Origin: Ephemerocybe angulata
Taxonomy: Eukaryota > Basidiomycota > Agaricomycetes > Agaricales > Psathyrellaceae
NCBI GenBank assembly: GCA_013368325.1
Contig: JAACJK010000110.1
Span: 1,404,735 to 1,468,734, forward strand
Direction of reading: 5' to 3'
Length of the DNA: 64,000 nucleotides
Within the stretch, counting starts at the first letter, position 1. Every line of letters starts with the position of its first letter. The position numbers were made by a program, and so were the translations under genes. This document shows, in pieces, positions 42,866 through 54,158 of this stretch. The notes under the pieces are model-generated. The model was given only the letters and a program-made list of their open reading frames with translations. It had not been told where the DNA came from and searched no databases.

Positions 42866-44817
42866 ATCTTCTCCCTCAACGACATACTGGCATTGGATTG
42901 AGCACGAGACGATCCGACGGTCTCAAGTTGCATAGCAACGGCTGCGATGCTTTGGGCGAGCTCCTCGTCGTGAGCTCGTAGATCGTCAAGCGGAGACCGA
43001 AAGTTGTTCAGCTGGCTCCAGACGAGGCATCAACCTTGTTCAAGCCATTCCAACGCCTTGTCGGTTCTATCAAGTGCGCATGCAGTGGCAGCAGCCTCGA
43101 CAGCTAGACCAGAGCTCTCTTCAAGCTGTGCATACCGTTCTTGTACTGTTTGGTCGAGGCCGGCGATTACGGCAACTAAACCCAATGCAGTGTCGAAGGA
43201 TAAAATGGTGTCGGGAGATCGTGGGTTTTCTTGAATCAATATTTTGGCCCAACGTCGGGCGACACTGAGCTTGGCTCGCGGAGACCCAACAGGGGAGGTG
43301 GCCGCGGCTCTATAATGTGACAGAGTCGCCTCCAGATCCCCCTCATTGACGCCCAGGGCCGAACGCAGGTGGAACATCCGACCAAGGTTTATGACCATGG
43401 GAGTCCGATCCGCGTGACCCCAAGGCATGAGATCGACGGCCTGCTGCCGCACTGAAATGGCTTTGTTTATGTCGGCGAGCTCTCCATTCCGTTGAAAGCG
43501 GTACGAGTACGAGTGTCCGAGATTGTTGAGCATGACAGGTAGGCCGACGTGGTGTTGAGAAGCGAGCGCAATCCCTCTTTCCTTCACTGAGATGGCATTG
43601 GTGATGTCTGAGAGCATACCAGTCCGCTCATAGCGGCATGAATACGAGTTTCCGAGGTTGTCAAGTATCGTCGGTAGGTGCGAATGGTCCTGGGGTGCGA
43701 GGTCAGCGGCTCTCTTCTGCACTGAGATGGCCTCAGTTATATCGGAGTCCAAGTCGGCCGCCCGAAAGCGCCTCCAATACGAGATGCCGAGGTCGTTGAG
43801 CAGTTGAGGAAGGTGCGCATGATCGCTCGGAAGCAGGTCGACCGCTCTCTTCTGTAGTGAGATGGCTTCAGTGATGTCGGAAAGCACGCCAGTATGGTCA
43901 AAACGTGCCGAGTACGTGTTTCCGAGGTTAAGAAGCATTGTCGGTGTGTCTGCATGGTTTTGAGGAGTGAGGTTTAGCGCTCTCTGTTGGACTGAGATGG
44001 CTTCAGCAATATCGGAGGGCACTCCAGCCTGTATAAAGCGGCGCCAGTACGCGGTTCCGAGGTTACACAGGCGTGAAGGAAGGTTCAGATTGTCCTGAGG
44101 CGTGAGGTCAATCGCTCTCTTCAGCATTGATATGGCGTCCGTGATGTCAGAGAACACGCCAGTCCGTTCGAATCGGCACAAGTACGAGGCTCCTAGGTTG
44201 CTGAGGCAAATCATAGGCAGGTCCGCGTGGTCATTTCGTGTGAGATCAACTGCTAGCTGCTGCACTGAGATGGCGTCATCAATGTCGGAGAGCACGCCAG
44301 TATGTGTAAAGCGAGACGAATACAAGTTTCCGAGGTCGGGGAGGTGTCTCGGCAGGTCACCATTCCCCCGAAACGAGAGGCGAACCGCTCTCTGCTGCAA
44401 GGAGATGGCCTTCACGATGTCCCCGAGCTCGCCTCTTCGCTCAAAGCTGGCGTGAAGCGATAATGCAAGGTTACTCAGGACATGAGGCATTCGGGCATGA
44501 TCATGCGGAGTGATATCAACCGCCCGCTGCAGTATCGAGATGGCGTCTGTGAGATCTGAGAGTTTCCCAGTCTTCATGAAGGCTTCCAGCCGTTCAACGC
44601 CATGGTTCTGCACCCGAGCAGCAACATCTGGCCAAATAGAATGAGTCCATCAACGCTTCCCAGACATCATGTAGGTACTTACCATCCTCCACTTGAACTC
44701 TTTCGAGGGGTACTTGTACACCGCTAGGGTCCGCAGGGGTAACGGGTAGGCTGGTGTGGTGCGTCAGTCTCGCACGTCAATATCTCAGTCGTATAGAACG
44801 TACTCCTGTTGACTCAT

Positions 44818-47800
44818 GGTATCCTCGCAGGGAGTTATAGTACGCGTATTAGGGCTGCCAAGGTACGGTGGAGTTTGAACTCTACGTTCGGTGTAGTAAT
44901 GAATGTCCTAAATGCCATTCACTACCTACTTATATTCTGAACATCGGAGAAAAAACAGCCCCGACCATGAATCCTTGTTGCAGGTCTAAGTATGGTATCC
45001 TGCATTGCTACGCGAATTACAAGATGGTACGTCCATTCGTGGAACTATGGATTAACCTCCAGATCACACGGAGCCGCTGTGATGCAGTGCAATAGTTAGC
45101 CAGGTGCGTCGTGGCTTGGGCGTCTATTCAATGTGATATAGGTGATATGAAGCCAATTCTATTGTGTTGAGAATCTTCCCGCAACCTCTGGAATGTCGGC
45201 GCTTCTGGCGTCCGACTTATTGCTTAGTAATAGTTAGTAATCTCCATTGTTACATTAGTTATCCTCGTAGTTCAAGTCATTAGAACTTTCTAGATACATT
45301 TCTCTCTAGTATATAAGCTGCTTTGTAGATAGCTCTAAAATATAGTACTGTTTAATTGTTTTCTCCCCTCGTAAAAGTCAAAATATTGAGATAAGGGCCT
45401 TTGACCTCACGAGCACCGAGCATGTTGCATTGCATTGATAAAGCCGCATACTCACTCAAAGCGGTTGATAAAAAGTACAAAGAATGCAAGCACCAGGACG
45501 AGACTTGACAACGATTCCGAAACCAGAAAATATAAGCACTCTAATGGGATTTTGATGACTGTCTCTTCGTCCTGTACGCGGACTACCAAAAGAAGGGCGT
45601 GCGTTAATCGTCGATCTATAAGCCTTCTCCTTCTTCCCCACGTGCCCCGTCTCTCCTGCTTCCCTCTCCATCCCATCATCCCCGATATCCACACCCAACT
45701 CAACCGCCCGACCCAACTCCGACAACGCACTCCACACCTCCACCGGCCCGGGACGTCCTTCGTACGTCCGTCCGTTAGTACTGCGTGGAATGCTGGGATA
45801 CCGAGCGTGCCAGCCCTTGTATAAACTAAGTATAGAGATTCAGCGATAGTTGCGGATGCTCAGAGAAGACTCAAAAGCGTAGGTGCGTTTGGCCCACGTC
45901 GGCGGTCGCCCCGAGGACCAAGAAGGGCGAATGAACGTAGAGTAGCACTTCCACCAAGTGGAACAAGCATGGACTGATGAGACACCGCACGACAGTACGG
46001 CCGAGTGACCGCGTACACGCTAGAGCCAGAAGCCTGAACATACCCCGCGCACCCCCACCCGTGCGCCTTCAATCTACCGAGACTAACCCTCTCGCTTGAG
46101 CGACGCATCAAGCGCAGATACATGTCCGCGTCGAGTAGCGCGTAGGCCACCACAGCGTGCACAACGTCCAATGGATCGAAGGTCCATTCCCCCATGTTCT
46201 CTCTCCCCTCCCTCATCTCGGCAACATAGATGGTACCACGCATGCCGACCTCCCGGGCGACTCGAGGGCAGGACGCAGCTCCGAGAAACCAACGCGAACG
46301 CGCACACAGACACATCACACTGCGCTTCCAGGCCGCTCTCTCGCCCGCCCGCTCGAACTACCCCGACTCCACTGCGCCGTAATGCACGCCGAAACGAAAG
46401 GGAACGAATCCAAGCCAAATTGTCGAAGCCATCTCTGGAGTGGCGAGCTTCGTTGTCGATGGACGTTTGCCGTGGGTGCTGAGAAGCTTGAGGTGTGGTT
46501 CGGAGGCGAAGTGTGAGGGCGTGAGGCTGACGCACCTAGGTATTCCTCTGCATCTTCGTTGAACGCACTTCCCACCTTGACCATTGTGGACTCGCCATCG
46601 CTTCTTCGTGTGCTTGGTTCTGCTTGGGCTGAAACGATGACTGTGGAGGTACAGCTCGCGTTGGCGCTCTGCTTCGTCGCGTTGTGACCATCCTCGAGGC
46701 TTGTGGGGTCGGGTGGGGGAGGCGAGCATGGAATCACAGAACAAGGAGCTGGGCGCCTGTGACGCGCTGATCGTGATACATCCGCCGAGATGCAACTCAC
46801 TGTCTCACGCACAGATTGGCGCGTTGTGGCACTGTGGATGGACACCAGGGGATGCCAAAAACTGAGCAAAACTGAGGATCTCTTCCTCGAGTTACTTCAC
46901 AATTAGATGAAAAGATAAAATCCTGGCCTGTAAGCGGATTTGAACTATATGTAGCATAGTCAATTAAAGGATACCACAGAATCGATTAAAGCCCCGCCCG
47001 ATGAACGTTTGAACCCTTGAGCTGTATATCAAAGTTAAATACAATACTGTTTATTAAGTCCAATATTCTATTGCGTCGAGCTAAGGTAGGCTAACTCAGA
47101 ATCCACTCAGAGAACAATGCACTCTTGACGACAGGTGAACGCGGGGAACATACCTGCTCACTCGCAGGCAGATTCAACTAATCGAGGGCGGGGTGCCCTC
47201 GATTAATCGATGTTAAACCCTCATTAGACCCCCGTCTAGGTGGGCCTGGAACTGGAGTCAAGATCCTCCAATTCCAGCCCGCCGCCGCTCAAAATGATTC
47301 TGCGGTGAGACCGAATGAGCATGGGATAGTTTGGCACACGTCCTTGTATCTATATATACGCGCCATGTCGGCTATGTGTAGTCTACGTGACGATCTGTTT
47401 GTTATTGTGCAGAGGTAGCGACACAAGTAGTTTGGACCTCCAAACGAGTGAAGGTATGGAATGCACCTTTTCTTTGACGAGTTCACCATCCTACCTATCC
47501 ATCAACCATTACCATCGACTCTAGAGCCCGGCTGTCGAGTGAAAGCGGGATCTTTTCCACTGCCGGGTGACTTCTACCGGGTTAGGGCTGGCGGGTCCAC
47601 CGTCTCGTTAATATCCACCGAGCGATGCTGCTGGTCAGCGAATAGTCGCGATTCCGATAGCGTTTGACAATAACCTTTAAATTAACGCGTCCTGATAATT
47701 CAGAGATTGCGGAGAGCTATTATTGTGCCTGTAATTTCGATAGGGAGGGAGAGAGGGTCACCGGGACAGATATTCATGAGGGCAAAGTCCAATAAGCATA

Positions 47801-47976
47801 GAACAAACGACCCATTCGAATTATACTGTGAAGACTCAGCCCCATAGCCTATACAAGCGCTACCAAGGGACCAGATTGGACTCAGAATGAAATGCGCATA
47901 CAAACTATATTATATCCGAGTCAAGGAAAGAATTATTGCCATATTACAACAAGACTAGTGTAAATATCAGACACAA
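44818..47976. other. Mostly gene-free; possible minus-strand hypothetical at 45860-46318
   Basis: Frames at 45860-46318 (minus, with EGRENMGEWTFDPLDVVHAV then VAYALLDADMYLRLMRRSSE) and 46315-46869 (minus) read like pieces of a protein. They overlap in different frames and no start, splice model or domain can be fixed. A perfect 11-bp hairpin lies at 47179-47205. The sequence from 46900 to 47970 has nothing else I can support. Confidence 0.35.
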
Positions 47977-48273
47977 TCAACGCAAGGCATGCTCCACCTT
48001 ACACACATCTTCTGGAAACCCCACATCAACCCGCAGCTCATCACAGATCTCGTTTACTCCCTCCTTATCCTGGATCCCCTGCGCCGGATCAGAGTCCAGA
48101 CTCCTACTCCTCCGCATCTCCTCAATGATCCCCGCGCTTACATCCGAGAGAACCTTGCCGAGCTTGTTCACAACTTGGGGCTTGATGGCGGTGGTAGTGA
48201 ACGTGCTAGTAGGTAATATGGGTTTGGGTTTGAATGTGAGCTGTGTGGGTGGTGGATGCGGCGAATTTGCCAT
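47977..48273 (-). CDS. Small hypothetical protein, 98 aa
   Basis: Single exon, minus strand, ATG at 48273. A Pro/Thr-rich start (MANSPHPPPTQLTFKPKPIL) is followed by a helical, charged part (VVNKLGKVLSDVSAGIIEEM, RRSRSLDSDPAQG, DELRVDVGFPEDVCKVEHAL). No signal peptide or membrane segment. The helical part has the composition of a real soluble protein, but no duplicate or domain supports it. It could be a fragment of a larger gene. Confidence 0.4.
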   Translation of the reverse strand: MANSPHPPPTQLTFKPKPILPTSTFTTTAIKPQVVNKLGKVLSDVSAGIIEEMRRSRSLDSDPAQGIQDKEGVNEICDELRVDVGFPEDVCKVEHALR

Positions 48274-48489
48274 TTCTACCCCACACTTCTGCTATTGTAG
48301 GTACCTGGCCCTGATGTTTGGCCCACCGCTTGAATCGTGACCGACCCAATACTCATGTAATATTAGCGGACGAGCTCAGTCGTTGAGCATTGTCCAACAT
48401 AACCAAGAGCCCTAAATTCGACGTTTATTAGGCCTGGGACTCACTACTATGATTCACCGTCGGTCTTTCGGCCGGGCCCTTCGCGCTAA

Positions 48490-51230
48490 GTATGCGCCCC
48501 TAACCCCACGCCTAAATGATGCACGATCGAGCAAAGGCATTCCCACGCATTCTTTCTTTCACACCGCGCACGAACACCCCCGGGATCTGTGCTCGCTCAG
48601 CCCCCTCCCCACCATCCGACCGGCCTGCAAGGGCGCTTACAGCAGTTGCTCGAGCAACCCGCGAGTTATCGAGTGCGTTTTCAATGCACACGGCGCTCAT
48701 CGTGTGCAGCGCGCTCGTTACGGCGCTCGAGACGCCGACCTTCCGTTGGGTCAGCAATCGCGGGTGATTCGGGATGAAGCCGGGGTCGGTGGTTGTGGTT
48801 ACGGTGGAGTACATTTCGAGGTCAGTGGGTTGGAGCTTTAGCTGGTCGAGCTTGTTCAGATGGGTTCTGTGTGCGTCGCCATATCTCTATCATGGGAGGG
48901 TTTGACTGGCTGACTGCCGACGTGCTCTCGGTTCTACTGTACTACATCGAGCTTGTGCTCGACTGAAGGCAGCTCTGTGCTCTTTCGCTCCTCCAGCTTG
49001 CGCATGCTCTGCCTCCGTGTCTTCCGCCCGTTCCGCTGCAACCTCCTGTACGTCTCACACCGGTCTACCGCAACCCGACGCTCACAATCCTCTAGTACCA
49101 TCAAAGTGGTGTACCTCTCCGTGCGCAAGTCTCAACAGACCCTCCTCGTTAGCGGCTTTCGTCGTCATGATGTTGACGAGCTTCAGCAGACTTCACATCG
49201 ACCAACCTTCCCTTCTTGTTCTTGACTCATTTCTGAACTCGTCTGTTCCATAGGTACTTCGCCGAACGCGGGACGTAGGACGAGGTCACGGCCGCCTTCA
49301 TCAACTCCAACGACTCCTCTCTGCAGTAGTTTGTTTCGCTAGTGAGTACACTCTCCCCGCTTATCCTCCACCTCCACCCACCGCACCCCCACTCGACACC
49401 TTACCCCACACCGACCGCGTACCCCACCGCGATCGCCGCAACGTCCCAGGCATCGTGTACGCCGCTGCAGCTCTCTCGAAGACGTACGAGCCATCCCAGT
49501 CGCTAACAGCCGACGATCGCCGGATGGGAATGCTGCGTAGAGACGGGGTTGTGGGTGAATGGATGGAACGGGAGCGATAGACATCAAGCGGGTGTCGGTC
49601 TGAGTGAGCGAGGGATCTGCCGGTAGATAACTAGGTGCGTCTTCAATCTCCACCTCAACCTCCGCCATAGCCCCTTCTAACTTGCAATACGATGGACTTA
49701 GCTTTATGTATGTATTTGATACCGCCAACTCGAATGATATAACCATGCTTTGAGTCCAAACCCAGCGTCCAAACCCAACACCGACGTCTCTCAACATCTT
49801 CGACCAATTGGGAACGCTGAGCTTCACTTACGTCCGCCCCACCCAACTCCCTTCCCCTGGCCGATAGCCTAGCGGTCTCGACCTCTCGACGCACCTTTCG
49901 CCCTCCTACCCCCGAACCCCGCCCACGCTGACCTCGCCCAACTTCCCTGCACAACCGTCGAGACCCATTACCACGACGTTCGGTATTGGGCTCAGGCGCC
50001 GACGCCCACGCCATCTCTCCCCCACCTCGCACTCCAACACCGGTCGCAGGACTCTCGTCACCCTTCGTTCTACGGATCCGGTCTCAGACTGCCTACACCA
50101 AGCTCACTGCGACGTCACTTCTGTACCGACCTTCCCTTCCACAACGTGCACCTATCCCCGTTCTGCTCTCCCTCCCCCTCCCCTTTACCTGCCCTCGTCC
50201 GCCTGCGGCGAGAGTACGTCGCGCTCGTTCCTCGGGCGGCTCATCGCCCTCTCCATACCCGTGTTTGGACCGTCTTCGATCCTCCTCCTCTGACTCGCGT
50301 ACAGTAGACGGATGATGGTGGTTAAGGTGCGATTTTATGGTCTATATTGGTTGTGATATGGGTTCGATACAGCTTTTTCGATCCTGCTTCGACTTCACTT
50401 CTCCTTGCTTCGTGGGTTCTTTGTATGTTCGAGACTTCTTCTGCCGATATGTGGACGGACGGATCGGCCGTTGAGTTCGTGGGATATGATTCGGCATCCG
50501 CCACCATCCACGATAATCAGGCTCTTCCGCCTTTCCTTCTTCCCCTCTTCTCTCTTCCCTGCTCACCCGCTTCGTTCTCGCCCTTTCCCCCTCCCAGGTG
50601 ACTACCCATCGCTTCCTTCCATCTACGACCGCCCTTGCGTACGACTCTGAATCCCACGACATGGGGCGCTAGCGTCCATTGGACGTGGCACTGCTCATCT
50701 CGTTGTGATCTGCAGTTGGTTCGTTTTTCGCTCGTTTTTCGGGGCAGGCTTCTCTGGTTATCACTCAAACACCCGCACTGAGCATTTTCGAATCTCGTAT
50801 CCTGCCCTCATCTCGACCAGCAGCTGCCTGTGAGTCAGACGGACTGTCCCTCCCACGCCTTCCGCCACCTTATCGAGCTCGCCTGACCTCCCTTGCGAAC
50901 CTGCGCGCGGTTGTTGGGGCTTGGAGGTCGAAAAGGTCAGTGGGCAGGGTCTGTTTGTTCGGTCTCTCGGCCGTTTGGTTTGTTAATCGACATTATGGTT
51001 GGTTGGGGGATTCGTGCTCCTGAGGGCCGGTGCGAGGCGCTGTTGTTGTGGGGTCGGATGGAAAAGGGCGAAGGGGAATTGCATGTATTGATCACTGCGG
51101 GCTTGCTCAGTTGCTCATCCTTCCAGTCGTTCAGACGTCCGTCCGTTTGAGCGATCGGTCGGTTGGTTTGCTCGACTAGTCTTCCTGGATCGATATGTTG
51201 CTGAGTACATCGCTCATCTGGCTGCGTTTT
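48490..51230 (+). repeat. Subtelomeric block C (segmental repeat with decayed K+ channel sequence)
   Basis: Related to blocks A and B. A channel relic lies at 48640-49350. A copy of the EFVGYDSASATIHDN string is at about 50474-50515, compare FVGYASASAAIDD. The sequence TCGTTCAGACGTCCGTCCGTTTGAGCGATCGGTCGGTTGG at about 51127-51167 matches block A at 15923-15963. The N-terminal LIGPTQRP frame of A and B is not recognisable here. Confidence 0.55.
48640..49350 (+). pseudogene. Voltage-gated K+ channel-like relic C
   Basis: S1 (HTALIVCSALVTALETPTFR, with WVSNRG) at 48690-48770, S2 remnant, WSFSWSSLFRWV at about 48832-48867, S3 (DVLSVLLYYIELVLD) at 48918-48965, S4-like RMLCLRVFRPFRCN at 49000-49040, a YLSVRKSQQTLLV segment, and YFAERGT at 49255. 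Frames change between segments, and the pore filter is missing. Confidence 0.65.
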
Positions 51231-51234
51231 TCTT

Positions 51235-51937
51235 TTACATTCGTTCAGTATTTAAGTAATGGTGGCATATGAAATTGAGCCCATTGACTGTGTAATGCGT
51301 TTCGCATAAATATTGCTGTGACTTCGCTCCGAATTTCCATCTGAAGCAAGCAGGTGGTCATGAGATGACAGGCTTATCGTGCACTACTCACTGTATCGTT
51401 ATCCCATGTAGGGTACACTCATCGCATTGGAAGAGATACAAATGTCCCTGTGCGCGAAGGGAATCCCACTTTGCTCGAGTACGAGTAAGTGATGTATCCT
51501 TTAAATCAGGGTACATAGACTCGCGCTTCAAGTTCTCATACAGGCACTATCTCTGGGTATAACATACAGCTTTCATCCGAAAACTATGCGAGTGTAACTT
51601 ATCTCCCCGTATATCCAAAGAGATAGGCCTAAGCCTCCCCGATTTGCAGCCTCGGTCCAGTGCTGTGGCATAATTGCCACTTTCAAAATGCATGCTAACC
51701 CAACGCGATGATGACATGCCATGACAACCTTTGTCCCTTCTCCCTCCATGGCAAAGGCAAATTGTACAAGCAGCATCGCTACGTCGCCAGGGAGAGAGTG
51801 GCACCGACTAAACCAGACAAAGGCGGGTGGCAGGAAATACGCGAAATTCAAAAGGGTCGTTGTACCGAGAACGATGGGCACCGACCGTACGCGTCTGTAC
51901 TTTGTCGCTGAGCAGTGAGTGGCCATCCCAGAATTAC
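51235..51937. other. Intergenic, no supported gene
   Basis: Only short overlapping frames, upstream of the CTTC-motif gene copy 2. Confidence 0.35.
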
Positions 51938-51945
51938 TATATAAA
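51938..51945 (+). promoter_or_regulatory. TATA box (TATATAAA) of the CTTC-motif gene copy 2
   Basis: TATATAAA about 80 bp upstream of ATG 52025. Confidence 0.5.
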
Positions 51946-52024
51946 TGTAGACGACACCAAAATCCGGAAAGCCCATTATCTGCTCCTTCCATCCATCCGT
52001 ACCCGACATAGCCTATTCCAAACA

Positions 52025-52776
52025 ATGAGTTCTTCGGTCAGCTTCGGCAGCTTTTTCGATGGTTGTGATGATAGCGGGACGAGTGCCACATCTGAGGGGT
52101 GGGCGAGAGCCTGGGATGTGCCTAGGCTGGCTGTTGGGGGGGGTGCCTCCAATGCCACAGACGAGATCACTGAGCCTGACTCTCCTGTATCTGAGGTATC
52201 TCTCAGTTCACCCTTAATCAAGTGGCCATCTCGTCTAACCAGTTCGTCGCAGGAGGGAACTTTTATCAGCAAGCATTGGGCTGGAAAAGGGAAGGATGTG
52301 GACGATTATAATAGACGTCACTCTGGAGCTACCGAGAAGACCGCACTTCGCTCTGCATCGCAGAAGCGACGTCTCCCCGGAGCCTTGACTCCTGGCGCAG
52401 CTGAGGTACGCTTACCTATGATTTACTCCTCTCAGTGTTACGCACTGACGTACTGTATTAGGAGGATAATGGGAAGCAGGGCCGTATCTCTAAGGAGCGA
52501 ACATCGGATACGCGCCCTCTTTCCCCAAAAAAATCCAAGAAGATACTCGCCAAGCCCGCTGTCTGGGTGGACCCATTCCAGAGCTCAGACCCTAAGATGT
52601 GTCGAGACTATATTGCCTATTGTACTACCTGCGAGCTTTGGTTGGGCGATGAGTCGGACCCGAACATCCGTAGGAAGTACAATGAACACCGTAGGACGCC
52701 CGTTCATATCAAGAAGTACAAGGATGCTATGTCTTGGGATTATACCACACCCCTATGTCATGCTCGACGTACATAG
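52025..52776 (+). CDS. CTTC-motif protein, copy 2 (212 aa, three exons)
   Basis: Exons 52025-52195, 52253-52405 and 52462-52776. Introns of 57 and 56 bp, both in phase 0 directly after GAG. The N-terminus is Ser/Gly/acidic (MSSSVSFGSFFDGCDDSGTS). The middle is Lys/Arg-rich (RSASQKRRLPGALTPG; SPKKSKKILAKPAVW). The C-terminal domain contains DPKMCRDYIAYCTTCELWLG, DESDPNIRRKY, HRRTPVH and AMSWDYTTPL. It is clearly the paralogue of the minus-strand gene at 6480-7298: the C-terminal ~70 residues align without gaps, the rest is divergent. CxxC...HxxxxxH could bind zinc. Both copies have complete frames, which suggests that the family is functional. Confidence 0.7.
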
Positions 52777-52978
52777 ATGTAATTTCCCTCTTTCGCCTCC
52801 TTTTTTCTGGTATCTTTGATCCTGCTATGATTTTGTACTACATATACACCTCATGTATTACCTTTGATTTATCCTGAATTCGGAGAGACAGCAAATTACG
52901 AACACGGGCGTTGTATCATGAATCTAACCTAATATCGTCGTCATGCCGCGACGATTTTTGCGAGTACACAGGGTTACT

Positions 52979-53402
52979 CTAGCGCAGGATGGTGTGACCG
53001 CCATTGGGGTGTTGTTTGCACGTTCCGCCCTTCTGTTCAAGCCAACAGATAGGTCAGATAGGTCACAGTGAGTACTAACCCATTGAGGACCCATAACGGC
53101 ACCGAACCTTGACATTCTGCTTGGCGCAGTCCATGCACATTCCATCACGCTGCTCAAGTCGGTCGGTGAGCTCGTCCAGGAGTTCGCGGACAGAAAGCGG
53201 TGAGAGCACTTCGCGAGTGTTCAGGTCATCGATATAGTCCCGGGCATCGTTCGACTGTGGATAGTCGCAAGTTAGTATTGGTGGATAGATCGGAATAAGG
53301 TCTGAACGTTGTACGTACCAATCCATATTTGTCTGGGTGTGCGGTAGCAAAGGATGCGACCGCAAGTACAACTGGGACGGCAGCGAAGATTGTAAAATGC
53401 AT
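52979..53402 (-). CDS. Secreted RE-L family protein, copy 3, 94 aa, Cys/His-rich end
   Basis: Minus-strand exons 53319-53402, 53108-53254 and 52979-53032, introns of 64 and 75 bp, both phase 0. Exon 1 is the signal peptide (MHFTIFAAVPVVLAVASFAT, cleavage near TA-HPDK). Exon 2 encodes ARDYIDDLNTREVLSPLSVR then ELLDELTDRLEQRDG, about half identical to exon 2 of copy 1. The C-terminus is short: CMDCAKQNVK, then from exon 3 KGGTCKQHPNGGHTILR. The result is C-x2-C-x10-C-x2-H-x4-H, a plausible metal-binding or disulfide module. If the last intron is retained the protein ends a few residues later in a different sequence; the exon 3 model is favoured because it ends cleanly in TAG and adds the Cys/His pattern. 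Confidence 0.6.
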
Positions 53403-54158
53403 TCTGTGATTGTACTATAGTTTATAGGGGTCAAAAGTAGACGAGGGCTGCGGTGATGATTTGACCTCCAGTTTGACGGCCTTTAAATTGCTCAGCCATT
53501 TCTTTTGTCATATCTATCTGTTTCCGTCGCTATTCCAACTATATTTTTAAAAGCAACGTTTCATCTATGATCTTTATTGGATGCTTTTCTTGAAACATTT
53601 GGTGACTAGGGCGGGCGATTTTGCTGGAACAAAGCGAGGCGCCCAGTCTCTCCTGAGGTCTGACACATCCCGACCGCCCGGAACACGAAAATCACCGAAA
53701 ATAGCTTAGATTATGTACGCCCTAATCTCGGGGTGCGACTCGCTCGCTCATTAAATGCCGGCTCCAACCCCAAAATACCTTCCCGCAGCAAATATATTAC
53801 TGTGCATGGGAACACATTCAAGATGCCAAGTCGACCAAGCACTCGCATCACCTCCGTTTCAGCTCGGCATCCCGGGTCGGGAATATGGGAACCACATATA
53901 TATACCGCTGATGCTGGTAGTGGTTTCCCCAGTGCCCGGTGCATCCCCAACATCGTACGTCTCAACCACCCATCTTCGTCTCTCCCCCATGGCTCCAGTC
54001 GCTGATAACTCTCCACGGCTCTCTAGATCTAAAGGCTGGTCCTACATCATCACCTACACAACACAACTTTACTTCCTACTCAAGGTAAGCCATCCTCGAA
54101 TACATTCTACATTTATAGCACGCCGGAGCTAACGGTCGCCGTCAGTAAACCTTCAAGA
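53403..54158. other. Divergent promoter region between two secreted RE-L genes
   Basis: Head-to-head spacing of 756 bp between the minus-strand gene ending at 53402 and the plus-strand gene starting at 54159. ACATATATATACC at about 53893 is a candidate TATA element for the latter, although it lies far upstream. Frames at 53711-54132 are weak. Confidence 0.35.

Larger units (their letters stand above)
37198..42870 (-). mobile_element. Copia-type LTR retrotransposon, complete and young
   Basis: A 5663-bp element (37203-42865) flanked by the 5-bp target duplication ATCTT (37198-37202 and 42866-42870). The empty-site sequence inferred from the flanks (GATATCTTCTC) matches copy (a) of the host gene. 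Two 378-bp LTRs differ at two bases only. One uninterrupted gag-pol frame is present. On the coding strand the element starts TGTTAG and ends TTTGATA. A polypurine tract (AAGGGGGTG) precedes the 3' LTR. It lies in the same orientation as the host gene. Confidence 0.9.
35847..44817 (-). pseudogene. TPR-CHAT gene copy (c), nonsense-mutated and split by a Copia element
   Basis: Minus strand. Exon 1 is 44804-44817 (MSQQ plus two bases). A ~65-bp exon follows, then a large TPR exon from about 44613 with ten ~45-residue repeats (LSNLGASYLCRFERTGVFSD type). At 43030-43032 a TGA replaces the CGA (Arg) found in copy (a) within EWLEQGRCLVW. The frame continues to SLREK at 42871, where a 5.66-kb Copia element is inserted. 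It resumes at ISLEDEAR (37202 and below), a 48-bp intron lies at 36681-36728, and the CHAT exon runs to the stop at 35847. Both predicted catalytic residues remain (IHLACHGSQ and AFLSACQTSTG), and the end is WIPFVHFGY. Not functional as one protein; the 43030 stop would truncate it after the repeats. Confidence 0.85.

Noticed and set aside
46083..46869. Overlapping frames of 119-184 codons on both strands
   Set aside because: Mutually exclusive frames, no start context, splice model or domain; left as an unassigned region.
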